Origin: Megamerina dolium
Taxonomy: Eukaryota > Arthropoda > Insecta > Diptera > Megamerinidae
NCBI GenBank assembly: GCA_963854835.1
Contig: OY978526.1
Location: 9,503,277-9,567,276, forward strand
Length of the DNA: 64,000 nt
Direction: 5' to 3'
A program made the position numbers and the translations under genes. The notes beneath the pieces are model-generated. The model saw only the letters and a list, made by a program, of their open reading frames with translations. It searched no databases and was not told where the DNA came from. Below, piece by piece: positions 42,729-56,103 of the stretch (its first letter is position 1; every line of letters starts with the position of its first letter).

Positions 42729-44349
42729 CCTTTTTTTTCGCCGATTTTGAATCGAATTACAACTATGATATTCTTCTTCTAAGCACAATTCTTTTAGACG
42801 TTTTATTATGGAAACTGTAGACTAGCGTAGATTTACCAATTGCTTGCCACTTGTAGTAATGCACAACACCAGCCTCCGAAGGCTAACGCACTCATCATGA
42901 TATAAAAATATAATTTTTTCTTTTTGTATCTCTATCAAAACAAATTTTCATTAAATTTATACATTTTGCAAAAAAAATTTAAAAAATTGTTCAACAACTT
43001 ACCCACAATAATTGTTACATTGGCAAGTATGAGTAGGTATTTATTTAATATTTTGCATTTTGCTCGCATATTTATTTGCTTCATATTTATTATGATCAAA
43101 CATATGCTTTGAATATACTCATACCTCACAATCTTACATTTCTAGCCACAAGCATTTGTTCTTATGTGAAAACATCATTAAATTATAATTGAATATAGAT
43201 GAGCTGAACTGAAATTATCCAGTTTCGAAGGAGATTAGAATAAAGTTAATTCAAAGATATTACTAATAATTCTAACGTGGTTCGTTTTATGCATGTGCTT
43301 TATTTCATTTCGAGTTCAATGACCGTTTATTTTTGCTTGTGGCAAATATAATATCAAACAAAATGAGTCAAGTAGCATGTAAAAATGTTTTGTTCGCTAC
43401 CAATACTCAATAATAATATAAGACTCTTTAACATTTAACCAATAAAAACGACAAAACTTCAATATTTCGATTCAATCAGGTGAAAAAGAACATATGATTA
43501 TTACGGTATAAGATGGTTTACAGCTATTTATTATAAACTAAAAATAACAAAAACTACTTGACACATATCAATATCAACCTTATTCATTTAAATGGAAAAA
43601 ATAATTGCCATCGATGTCAACTTATTTGACATATTTACAATATTATGCCAATTTGTCAGATGGCTGTAAAGTTCACAATGTATGTGTACAAAAGTATAAA
43701 AAAAAAAGATAAAACGAAGAAAACACACCAACTGAAGTACAAAAATATTGTATAACGGTGTCTTAGCATGAGATTAATTTGAATTTTTTATGTAAAATCA
43801 TTATAAGACCGACAGAATTTAAATTTCTGTTAAAGCCAACATCTTGTTGTTAATGTAAAATAATGATGAGCTGGGGAATTATTATTCATATTATGTATGC
43901 TTAACGAATATTCTGTAACACAATCTACATAAGCAAATATAATTTGCGGAACATTAATCAAACGATAGAAAAAAATTGTTTTTTGCATTTTATATTGAGT
44001 AAAAAAAATTATAATTCGAAATTAAACATATTTTCCGCCGAAAATTGTGCATGCGTACATATTTTAATTAGATATTTTTATTAAAGTAAAACGATTAACT
44101 TTATTTCTACTTCCTTTCGCTAATGACTTTTTGTTTTTATACAACAAATTGTTCTTGTGGTTATTGTTGTATAATGATTGCTGTGCTGGGCTGTGATGAA
44201 AAGTGACTGGTTCGATTCATAATTCAAATGAAATTATTAGATTACTTCTAGTATTAAATATATAATTCAAAGAACCTCGGTAGCTATAAAATGTTAAAAT
44301 ATCTGTTGATTTAATAAGAATAGAGATTTGAAATATCGATCTGCCACTC
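42729..44349. other. AT-rich DNA without a recognisable gene
   Basis: Short AT-rich frames only. Confidence 0.5.
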
Positions 44350-44351
44350 TA

Positions 44352-45656
44352 AAGGGTTATCCATTTCGCGGTTTCAAAAGTATAGGGCTAGAATTCGACA
44401 TCTGTCAAACTGAGTTGTTAAAACAATTTCTTTCTTTTTCATTTCAAAGTCTGACATTTGCGAAAATGGATCGCTTAACTATCGCACAACGCATTAAAAT
44501 TGTAAAAACCTACTACAAAAATGGTGATTTTGCCACAGCCACATATCGTGCTTTAAGAGGAGATTATGGTTTACATAATCGTCCAACTACGCAAGCAATT
44601 GGCAAAATTGTGAAGAAATATGAAGAGACTGGATCGGTTACAGATATTGTAAGGCCTGTGCATCATCGTTTCGCTCGTACCACCGAAAATATCGCTGCTG
44701 TAAGTGAAAATGTTGCCGAAGACCCGAATGTGTCGATTCCTCGTCGTTCTCAGGAATTAGAACTGTCTTACGGCACATTATGGCGTATTTTGCATTTGGA
44801 TCTACACCTACATCCATATAAAATCCAGCTCACACAACAACTGAAGCCAAATGACCGTTCACAACGTCGTAGATACGTCGAATGGGTGCTTGAACAACAG
44901 GCGGTGGACGGCGATTTTTCGAACAAAATTTTCTTCAGCGACGAAGCACATTTCTCACTCGGTGGGTATGTTAACAAACAAAATTGTCGTATTTGGGGTT
45001 CTGAGAATCCTCAAGTAATTGAAGAGAGGCAACTACATCTACAAAAAGTCACTGCTTGGTGCGCTCTTTGGTCCGGAGGTGTGATTGGACCTTACTTCTT
45101 CGAAAACGACGATGGAACGACTGTCACCGTCAATTCGGAGCGTTATGGTCATATGATAACCGACTTTTTTTTGCCTGCTATTGAAGAATACGACTTAGAG
45201 AATATGTGGTTTCAACAAGACGGTGCCACATGCCACACAACTCGGGCGAATATGGCTTTATTGCAAGAGAAATTTTCTGGCCGCGTAATTTCTCGTCGTG
45301 GCGATATCAAGTGGCCACCAAAATCATGCGATTTGACACCGCTTGACTTTTTTTTTGTGGGGCTACGCGAAAGACCGTGTTTATGCAGATAAACCTTTAA
45401 CTCTTGAGCATCTAAAAACCAACATTCGTCACGTTATGGCTGAGATACCGCCCAATATGTGTCAAAAAGTGGTCGAAAATTACCTCGAAAGAATCGATGC
45501 ATGGAACAATTCGCGTGGTGGTCATTTAAATGATGTAGTATTTCACACATAATGTCAACGTTCAATCTTTATAATAAAAAAAAATATCATGATAAAAAAT
45601 ATTTTATATGTGTCTTATTTACATTTACTTTTGAAACCGCAAAATGGATAACCCTC
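44352..45656 (+). mobile_element. DD41D (rosa-type) mariner element, nearly intact
   Basis: TIRs AGGGTTATCCATTT plus a shared GCGGTTTCAAAAGTA segment lie at about 44353-44382 and 45626-45655 with one mismatch over 30 bp. TA lies outside both (44350-44351 and 45657-45658). At 1,305 bp it has the normal length of a complete element. The single ORF is broken only once. Confidence 0.88.
44466..45552 (+). pseudogene. DD41D mariner transposase with one homopolymer frameshift
   Basis: The start is ATG 44466 (MDRLTIAQRIKIVKTYY); upstream codons to 44328 are in frame but lie partly in the TIR. The N-terminal half has helix-turn-helix-type DNA-binding sequence. Catalytic residues are in FFSDEAHF, FQQDGATCH and LTPLDFF. 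Between the second and third Asp there are 41 residues (DD41D), the spacing of the rosa group from Ceratitis. Right after the third Asp a run of nine Ts, where eight would keep frame, shifts the frame. The C-terminal end (LWGYAKDRVYADKP to the stop at 45552) is read in the next frame. Apart from this I see no defect, so the copy is either just broken or misread in the T run. Confidence 0.88.
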
Positions 45657-46479
45657 TATAAGTTTTTAATAAAAAAAAATCCTCATATCTGTTAATTTTG
45701 AATAGCATTGGAATTTTGGAGTGTGTCCCAGAAATGGGACTCATTTTTATTCACCACTACCGAAAGGCAGTACGCATTTGATTTTATTTTTCCTGTATTT
45801 TAGTGATTTATTTGATACCATTACATTAGACGCCTTTTTCAGATAGACGTTTAATACATGTGTACCACTTTCAATACCATTAGAAATAATTATATTCAAA
45901 TTCTACATTTTTATGGCATAGTGCAAAATAATAAAAATTGATATTCCTCTTGTATAAGTACATATATAAGTATATCCTTTTATTTTTATCTCTCTCTCTC
46001 TCTCTTCCTATTGTATTTCTATTTATTTAACAATTGCCATGTGTAGTGGAATGTATAAGCGCGTATTTCTACCAAGTGTTTTACTACATTTTTATATACG
46101 TTTTAAGCATTTTTATTTGCATTGTTCATGTTTGTGTGTTTTTTATGTGTGATGAACGATTCTTGCTGTTTAAACTTTTGTCGCATTACGATAAACGTAA
46201 AAGTTTTATGACCGTAATTTGTTAGTTTTAAAATTCCTGTATTATGTACGTAACTCTTGAAATATATACATGTGAGCAATGATACGATTTTATAATGCAT
46301 ACCTGGGGACATTAAATTCAGGTCGATGTACTCGTAAGCTGATTTTGATTACTCACTACTTTAACGATGTTGCTTATGAAATATACTTTGTCCATTTAAG
46401 AATTTATACAAGCAAATAATAATTTTCTTTAAAATATGTAGAGTCTGATTTTAGATTAAATAAATTTATAATGAAATAA
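45657..46479. other. AT-rich DNA without a recognisable gene
   Basis: A short (CT)n run occurs near 45990-46004. No domain is seen. Confidence 0.5.
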
Positions 46480-46910
46480 ATTTGAATATAGAAGCACGGA
46501 AAACATTTAAAGTACAAGAAAACGTGACATCCGCTGTCTTTTATGTATCTCTACATTGTTTGTATCAAGAGAGTTGGCAACTTTTGTTGACAGCCGCTCT
46601 TCTTCCTCTGTGGTTGATATTTTTGATTATTCGGTATATGCACCCTCAAATCTCATTTTCTTAAGTACTTACGATACTATAAATAAAGTTTTCACTTTTA
46701 AATTTAAAAAGAACACAAAAATTGCGAGTGTTTTTATTTGTGAATTGAACATGAGACAACACCATCACCATCGACAGCAGCATTCGCAACAACAACAACT
46801 TCTTCGCCCATCACAACTACAACACATCCCTACATCTGTAGCAGGGTAGCGGAACCACCGTGGCCAGAGAACACCGACATCTCTCCCTCATCTCTTCAGT
46901 AATAATCCTC
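46480..46910 (+). other. GC-richer unassigned segment, possible decayed LTR-element piece
   Basis: It contains AATAAAG followed by ATTGCGAGTGTTTTTATTTG, resembling the polyadenylation region of an LTR. A stretch encoding His/Gln repeats in one frame (46751-46850) comes next. I find no inverted or direct partner in the window and no coding motif. A repeat relic is likelier than a gene. Confidence 0.25.
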
Positions 46911-49900
46911 CAAATAAGCCTTTATAATGTATTTATTGAATATGCAAAATTACCACCATTAATTATTGTATATGAAAAGACAAATAACTCTTCCATCATG
47001 AGTTACAAAATTCGAAATACCATTAATTGATCATTTACAATTACAATATAATTAAGAGCGGCAATTTTGAATAAATAAAATATACACAATTACGAATTGG
47101 TATACCATTTTGGGTCATGCTTAATAAAGTAGAAATTGAAATTGTTTTAACATGCTTAAATGAAATTACTCATTGAAGTTAATTACTCGTAATCATTGAA
47201 ATATATTTAGATATTATGTGTATTTACATGTACATTATATTCATTTTAATATTAAATATATATTTTCAAAGAAGTTATGTTATATTTGAAAGAATATATG
47301 AAAATGCATTTCTCTTACCATAAAGTACTCGATAAATTGATAGAATTTATATATTTTACATATAACTAAATATGCTTCTTCTCTCCACATATTTATACTC
47401 ACAGTGTGTTTCACCAACATATTGCACATATATAGTACACATGTATATAAACATATGATTGCCTGTCGATAGAAACATTTCCTCCCTTTCACACATTATT
47501 TATTATCGATTTTAGATTCCATCAGTTTCGAGATACAATTACGAGTATTTCTCTATGTATTGTATATTAGATATGTCAACATAATACTATTTATATTATA
47601 GCTCTTTGCAGGAATAGAATTGGCAAAAAAAAAAAAAATGTTTCTTACTTTCTTCAAAATTGATTTTTTGAAATTCTTATTTTTCTTTCACGGAAATTTC
47701 TTTCAACAAAAAAGTCGTATTCTGAATATCTGAACGTCTCTAATGTATATACATAAGTCTTGCACCCCTGTTGTGATTAATTTTCACCTCAAATTGAAGA
47801 TTTATACACATATAAATATTTGGAATTTTCTCTCGCTGAGTAAGTGGATATATTGAACTTGGATTAAATGAATAATGGTTCGTATATACCACTTAGCACC
47901 ATAGTATTTTATTCAAAAAAAATATGTTTGCGTAATATATAAAATATATCGAGGATGAAAGAAAGTAAAAGGAATATATACCAAAAAATCTATTGAAATT
48001 CCGAATTAATAGGAATTGTTGATAAAATAAAATACTTTAGAGGTATTCATAATCTTGCATTTGCTTGCAATGCAAATGGTCTTGCAAATGTAAATATTTG
48101 CAATCAGTAGCAAACAACTTCTTTTATGGGACTATTGGTGAATCGCAGTAGTTTAAGTTTTGTTCAATATCAGAATCAAAATCAAAATAACGTTAATTAA
48201 CACTTTTGCTATTGGAAACTATGAGTTAATATTCTGAGTTAAGTTGGTACTGTAGAAATGGTCTTAAATGAGAAATTTTTTAAATACTTCTGACATATAT
48301 CGACAAGTACATATTTCAGTGTTGTCAACACACATGCTACATGTGAATTCAGGATATCAAATTTCTTATTAATAAATTATATACAAAATACTCAGCTTGA
48401 AACTTTTGTAAGAAATAAGGCAATAGCTGATATATTTATTAAAATGTAGCGCGGAATGAATTTCAAGGAGAAACATGTTTTTTCAAAGTCTAGACTGAAA
48501 AAAAAAAAACAAAAAACAAATATGAAGAAACAAGAAATAACAAGTAGGTTCTGACAATTATGGTAATAATATATTTTACATACAGATATTCCTCGTAAAA
48601 GTTCGATTATTCACTGATATTATATTATAAGGTATACGAGGATGCAAACATATGTAAATTATGGTATGCAAATGACATTAGTTATAGAAAATTTTAGAAA
48701 TTTTCAGAAAAATTTAATTCTAAAATTATCATCGTTGTACTCTGTAATAAAGCAAAACTTTTGTTTATAAGTGTTAATAATAATACACTTGAGTATTTGA
48801 AAATTAACTAACACCAAAAGACAAACATAATTCATAAATTGAATTCAATTGCTTATAAAATGTTTTATACTGAACGTGAGCAACTGTTTCGTGGCAACCA
48901 TTGTTGATAGATAACATTGTCACAATAATCAAACTTATTGTTTTTATCCAACAACTGGAAGGATTTTCAAGTATTTATTTGAGACAAATAAATACATTTG
49001 TCTTTTTGCAATAACAAATGAGCAAAGTTATTCAAAAAATCAAGTAGATAAAATGGATAAGCCGCAATTATTCACAGACTAAATACTCTTTACAATGTGT
49101 TATTCCTTGGCAGCACATACGTATAAACATAAGTTGTTGAGCTTAGTAATGACATGCATATGTACATATATATTTGTGATTAACAATATTAATTAATAAA
49201 TCATATGCATTCTGAAAAACATCTATATACATTCAAATTAGGTCGAGCCAAATTGTTGTGGCGGAAAAAAACCAATTCAAATAGAATAGCGAAAAGAAAA
49301 CGACAATCGATCATTAACTTACAATGACAATGACATCATACACAAAAGTAAATGTTTCAATTTGGCTTATCTACGGAAATATTATTAAATATTTTAGAAG
49401 ATGTGTAGCATCTTATAATTCTTACAATTATGTATTTGCATTTGTAACTGAATTATTTAATACCATTCTTATAATTCTCATATAGAATAAAGTAAAGATT
49501 TGTTTTATTTATTATTATTCAAATTTTTGTATGTGTATGAATGTTTTTTGTTTTATTTTATTTTATTTTTTTCTTACTACATCACTGCAGTTTATAAATT
49601 TATATTTTATCATTGAATTTTTAATGCCCAAACAAGTGATTGAGCTTCATGATTTGTTTCGAAGTTTTATTTGAAAAACTTTCCCCAAAATATTCTTCTT
49701 GTCATATTGTATAAATATACTTGTATATCTTACATACAAGTATTTAAAGTTGATTTAAGTTGAGACAGCTCATAAAACAAAACTGTCCAACTTTTTTGTA
49801 CATAGTACGAGTACATCCATAACCAAATATTTAGATATCCAGCATTCATCTTTTGAGTTTCATTTTAAAAAGTTTGAAATATTTTAGTGGATGAATTACG

Positions 49901-51239
49901 AACATTTTCAATTATTTATATACCATTCAAGTATTTATTTTCATTTATTTTTCTAAATATTTTATAAATATTGTAATAGATTTGTAATATGTCAGAAAAT
50001 TGTATGCTCATCCCAAATCAAATGAAATATTTTACAATATTCATTTGATTTGTTGGTTTATTATTACGATGAATTTCATTTAATTTATTTATATTAATGG
50101 CATTTTGTTTGTGAAGAGTGGAATATTTAAAGTTATTAAATGTTTTCATTCTAATGATTTTCTTGTGTCAAAAAGTAGTTGGCAACTCATGTGACCTTAA
50201 TGTGTTTGAGAAGACTCAGAGAAATGTGATGTCACAAGAGCTCTCTTGCTCGAAATATTCTAGCATTATAAATAATGAAGAAATAATGTATAAATTGGTT
50301 GGTTTTGTTTTTATATATTAAATACATATTAAATACATAATACTGAAATCATATTAAATATGTACATATGTACCGAGTACCTTTAACAGGTACTTGAATA
50401 TAAGAAGATAAGTATGATTGCCAGTTTGTTCACCTTCTTAGCTACTTTTTATTCATAAAACTCCTTAAGAGCAAATGAGTCTAGTATCATCTGTTACTTC
50501 AATTTTTTTTTACAACACTTTTATGTAAATTACTACAGTACTTTGACATTTTTGGGTTCATAATATAAATAGACGCCTAAAAAATTGAAAATGAATTGGC
50601 AAAAAAAAAGCAAAAAAAAGCGTAATACGTGAAATAATTTCAAACAAGAATACAATATCAACCGTTTTCATTTATGTTAAATGTTTCATTGAAATCAACA
50701 CACTCAAGACTCACAATAATTTTTTTCGTACACAACTAAGGACCATAATAAGAAGCCTATTTGATTTGCTGGTCACATTTTTCATTTTATTTTTTTTTTT
50801 TTGTTTATTTTACAATCGATCATTTGCAAATTGCAAATTATTATAATTGCTATGACAACTTATGACAGCTTTATATCATGTACAGTGTACGCATTCACTT
50901 AGTAATCGTATTTAGGTGCATAAATGATTCGCATATTCAAGTTGAAGAGCGATTACAAATGGTTTACCACCATGCTGTGGGAACATATTTATAAAATTTT
51001 TTATATAAACATATTACTATCAAGTAATACAACAATTTTCTGTTTAGAAGTACTATCCTTAAGTTATAAGTACTTGGACATAAACTCGTAGCATTTGCGC
51101 ATTTTATTATTACTATTAAATGTCCATATATGATTAATGTCGGTATGACGTAACTTAATATGACACGTAATATCCATAAATGTAGAAAATTTCGTTTAAT
51201 CGCAAAACACATAATTGCGGTTAATACTATGTGTTGGTG
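46911..51239. other. AT-rich DNA without a recognisable gene
   Basis: This is the longest plain stretch of the window. A short frame near 50118-50321 contains a few words like the SINE body (GTGATGTCACAAGAGCTCT), perhaps a very old SINE remnant. Nothing else is recognised. Confidence 0.45.
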
Positions 51240-51960
51240 TTAAACCGTACGTTCAAACCTTGACCAGTAGAGGAGCTTGAGAAACAATTTTTGTTGTAAA
51301 TTTATCATCTGGGCCCTTACAGGATAGAGAGTTCATTGAACTTATGCTCGTTAATGTGAAAGATGTTACGTGATTCACATTAAACTTAAATTTATTGATT
51401 TTTCATTAATTTTGTCCCGCAGCCTCTTAAAGGGCAGATATGGAGGGTATATATGCTCCAGAAAATATAACGGTGGTAAAATTAATGAGGACTTGGATTA
51501 TATTCCACTCGATTCCTGGCTAGCGAAAGAATTACTTCTCAATTTTCAGCGATTTTAAGTACATTTTGTATGGCAGCTCCATTAAGCCAAGAAGATGAGA
51601 GAAATATTACGATAAAAAACTTTTTAACTCTCTAGTAGCTTACGGAGAGTCATGGGGCATATTTCATAAAAATATTAATTTGGTAGAGGTTGAACATAGA
51701 AATGAAAATATGTCAGCTAGAAAATTTCGGAGAATTAATCAAACATATCCCTGCTCCAAGGGCGACTAGTGGGTGCAGTGGAAGCGAAATTTATAAAAAC
51801 GTCAATTTTGTGAAGAGTGGAGACAGAAGTTAGATATGTTCTGTGATGTGATGGGAGAGGAAAATTTATCGGAGTCGATCTTACATCTGACTTCCGTAAA
51901 GGCGAGATATTATAGTTAAATGATGAAAAAGCACTTTTTGGCAATTTTAGGGTTTTAGAA
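51240..51960. other. GC-richer unassigned segment
   Basis: It is less AT-rich than its flanks, with no long frame and no recognised domain. Short words (TTTGTATGGCAGCTCC) recall the helentron repeat unit, but no alignment is clear. It may be an old unclassified repeat. Confidence 0.25.
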
Positions 51961-54900
51961 TTTCATCGGACGGTATGAAATATGTTTTGTTTTTTTTTTT
52001 TTTGTAATAAATCGAATATCTTTAGCAAATAAGAACTAGAATTTTCGTTGAAAAACTTTTTCTCATACATTAGAAGAACACCTTGATGTTGACATTATAA
52101 GTGTTAATGATGTTCCAAGACATATGAAGTCTATAATGCTAGTTTCCAATAGTGATCCTATAATTCTTTTATTGTTTACCTATTCAGAGCTCTATGAGAA
52201 AGTTCTCAAAAACTCTGGAATTTGCATTTTCATACAATTTCTTTGTTTTCGGATAAAGTGTTTAGTTGAGATCCCATTATACTTCTGGACAAAATATTTA
52301 TAAGGAATTTTTTCAAATAAACTTGCCAACAAAATTAATCATCATTTCCATAATGTATCCTGATAATCTACATTATTCACTTCTTAAGACATACGATATT
52401 ATTACATGTTTGATGTCTTCATTTCGCACTACTTGAATGCTTTTATTTATGATTACCATTCTAATCATCATCGACACTAAAATTTCTATCCTTGACTTTT
52501 ACTTATATACATATATCGCTCTCGTATACTAATCGAATTGTAATGCTTATACATATGCATACATACATACATACATAGTAGTCAAAGTAAGTTAGTTAGC
52601 CTGTATTTGATGTTTAATTTAATATCATTATTTCAAGTGGTTTCCATTTCATTTACTATCCATTATCGTGTATATACATATTACAAGTCAACAAATAAGT
52701 ATATCTTCTTTACATACTTTCAATATTCATTAAATTCTTCGTTTTTTGCCCTTCTTTTGATCTTTGATATTTGTGTGTGTGTGTGTGTGGACATCATTAA
52801 TATTCTTTATATGTTACTAGTATATTTTATTTCACAAATAAATATGTACATTGTCTTTTCGATGTTCGTAATTACAAGTACGTATCTCTATTTGAGTTTA
52901 ATGGATATGCATTATCATACTAATTCATATGTGTACTTAATTCAGTTTATATTGTTAGTTTCATTTATTCATACACGTTTTCAATTGATTGTATGTATTC
53001 TGCAAAATTGCTCTCATATATGCATTCTCTATAATATAATTACAAAACGATTTTATTTTTACGATTACTTGAATAAAATTCTAACTACATTTTGATGTTA
53101 TAATTACAAAATTGAATATAAGATTGAATACTTATATTGTATATTATTTAATTCGCTTATTTGCTACCACATCATGAATTATTATGATATGCTCTATGCT
53201 CTTAAACAACTGCTTATAAATACCCTACTTAATGTAATTTCAATATGATTTAATTAATTGCCATTTATATATATATTCTTAATAATAAATGATATACATT
53301 CGATATTTATTACGATATATACATACAGTCGGAATGCATTGCTATACTACTTGGGCACACAAGTGGTACTCTAATTTATAAAGTAGGCTCAACAAAATTT
53401 TGCCTATGCATAAATGTGCTGCAATATGTTATTAAATAGTAATAGGTAGTATTTCAATTATTGTGAAGATTTAAATTCACCGGTGCATTAAGAGTAATAT
53501 GCTTGTAATACACAGTGTGTGTGTTAGTGAAGTACTTCAGCGCTGCAGTTTAAGTTTTATTAATTCTGAATTAATTATGTCTTAAAATAATATAAGATAT
53601 AACAATGTATGTTAAGGTGAGTCAGACTTCTTTTTTTTCTTACAAAACGCTTAGCTGAGTATATTTGCAGAAGAATACATGGACCTAAAAGCAAATCACA
53701 TGGGGTTCAGCATAACGATTATGAGATAAAACTTTTAATTGCTAATATTGTTGTTAATATTTTGTCTGCTCAAATATAATATATGATCAATGTGTTTTAC
53801 TAAATTTCATTGTTTTTTAGTCGATGTTACGATTCACAGTCAAGCATAAAAATATGGAAACAAACATTGTCTTTTTAATAGAAGATAATTCACCATTTTT
53901 TTTTTATCATTTTTCTAAAATAAATCTCCTATTTAATTTATTTTTTTATTATTAATTATTTTATTACCTTGAAAGCAATACAATTCAATAAAAGTGGTAA
54001 CACAAAATGGTCAGAAACTATACGATTTCAATGATTTACTTTTTATTCAATGAAGATTTCAAAATGTTTTTGACCCATTTAAGTACTACCAAGTATAGAA
54101 TAGTAGTCGCTTTTTAGTAGTGAAAGTAAACCTGCTATTTTTTATTGTACCTCTGTGACTACTTTTTCAGGTATTTACAAATAATAATATTAAGTCATGA
54201 GACCAAACAATTTACATACAGATATATGTACCTAATACACTCTAGAATGAATCTCTTAAACAATCTTTTGTACAAGCTAAAAATGTTATTATAATTATAA
54301 GCCACTGAAAAGTATCATTTTAAGAATCACTCATTCGAATAATATATTGTATAAGACATATTTATTTTCCCTCACATAAATTATGTATAAAAATTATTCT
54401 TTACTGCGTACTGTGCACATACACCTACATATATGCAAGAAGTACGAAAAAAAAATATTAACAAAAAACTTTTATATTATTTAAATTGCAATTTATGTAA
54501 CCTTGATCCTATAAGTTGATAAATTTTGTAATATTTTTTTTTTGTATAATACTTTGTTATTGTTATTATTTGCTTTATTGTTATATTGTGCCACTTTATT
54601 TATGTTTAGCACAAGTAATTTTATTCGTAAACAATACTTATGTATTTACATTCTTCTAAATGTTTAAACTTGTATAGAATTTATTGTAATATAAAAATTT
54701 TAACTTGAAAACATGAGGAACATTTTTTTTTAATGTGGAACATATTTCGTAGTATATATGCACTTCAATATTGTCACAAGTCACAAAAATGAATTTAAAT
54801 CGCAGTGTCAGCATCGGATGGGATCAGCAATGTCAACTATATATTTGTAGGTAGGAAATTTAATAAAATGCAAATCGATTACTCATATTTAAATAAAGTA

Positions 54901-55057
54901 AGTTGGTCTTCTGAAAAAAAAAAACCTCTTCAGTATGCCATTCAAATTAATAAGATATATATTTTGCAATTTTTTTTGGCTTTATATTCATAATGCATTT
55001 TTTCAATTTTACATTTTTCATTTTATATGTATATACATTCATTATGAATATATATAC
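51961..55057. other. AT-rich DNA with short simple repeats
   Basis: A (CATA)n run lies near 52556-52577 and a (GT)n run at 52772-52789. The 162-codon frame at 52607-53095 is hydrophobic, spans the GT run and has no domain, so I do not call it a gene. Confidence 0.5.
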
Positions 55058-55109
55058 AATGTTGCTCAGCCAGCTGAGCAACATTTGATGTTGATAAAAG
55101 CAACATTGT
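55058..55109. repeat. Perfect 13-bp hairpin with a third matching arm
   Basis: AATGTTGCTCAGC (55058-55070) and its exact inverse GCTGAGCAACATT (55073-55085) are separated by only two bases. A further copy of the inverse core, AGCAACATTGT, lies at 55099-55109. The sequence could extrude a cruciform or fold as RNA. No matching element termini are seen nearby. Confidence 0.75.
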
Positions 55110-55979
55110 TCTTAAAATTGTGGAATCTCTCTTTGGTTTAGAAATTAGTATATCTAATACTTTTAAATAGAAATAATCGTCAAAACAAGAAAAAAAAAGG
55201 CATTCGTTTGTTTTATAATCTAGGATCATAATGCTGATTTCTTCGACATATCTATATCGAGTGTGGCTCATATTAATTTTATGACAATTTTATGACAATT
55301 TTCTAACAAGATTCGCTACAATGTTTCATCTGTCATGTCGTCGCCATGTTGCAATTTCTTTACAACATGTAGATATGATACGTATACACACTTGTATAAA
55401 ATATATGTCATATTTAAGAAAAATCGATAATACGATGAATGTAAACAGTTAAAGTAAATATTTCTAAAATACATTGAAACTAAATCGTAAAACTTTTCTA
55501 CTTTTATTTCTCATTTAAAAGTCATTTCGATGCTTTTTTACTAAAATTGTCACAACCGTTTACGACAGAATTTGATACATGACTTATTTGAGTGGTAGTA
55601 TAATTTACGTGCAAGTATTTTGTAGATAAATTGAAAAGGAAAACATTTTCAAAACAGTTCAAACTTTTATTATCCGGTTTAAGTAGGTATTCAATTTGCA
55701 ATCCTCAAGATTTTCTGACGATAGTATGGTTACAGTACAGATAAAAGTGATGCTGAGGAATAATTTATATAGTTTTGTGTGAAATTAATAAAATTTTTTG
55801 AATTGGATTATTTTAATATTGTCCATAATGTGTATGTATATGCATAGAATCACCCTTCAATTATTCTAAAGACACATTTTGAGGAGTAGTGTGTGACACC
55901 TACATGAAATAGTGAAAGTGACACTTGCTTTTTACGGAAAATTATTTCCTATCAAAATATTATGCAATCAACTATGATG
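55110..55979. other. AT-rich DNA without a recognisable gene
   Basis: No motif-bearing frame. Confidence 0.5.
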
Positions 55980-56103
55980 GTTGAAAGTTCCAGGAAATTT
56001 CTAAAATAAGTCCATTTTATTATCCCCTGTTATTGGTAGCTCAAGCGGCTACAAACATTTGATTAAAATGAATATACTTCGCCCTTAAGTGCAGGGTATA
56101 AAA
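55980..56103 (-). repeat. Decayed helentron-like 5' end
   Basis: The words ACAAACATTTGATTAAAATGAA and GCAGGGTATAAAA match, with changes, the region before the sub-terminal repeat of helentron-like copy 2 (17210-17268). Only the terminal part remains. Confidence 0.55.

Noticed and set aside
52607..53095. 162-codon hydrophobic protein
   Set aside because: It is AT-rich, spans a (GT)n microsatellite that yields Cys-Val repeats, and has no signal of a real membrane family. Chance is likely.
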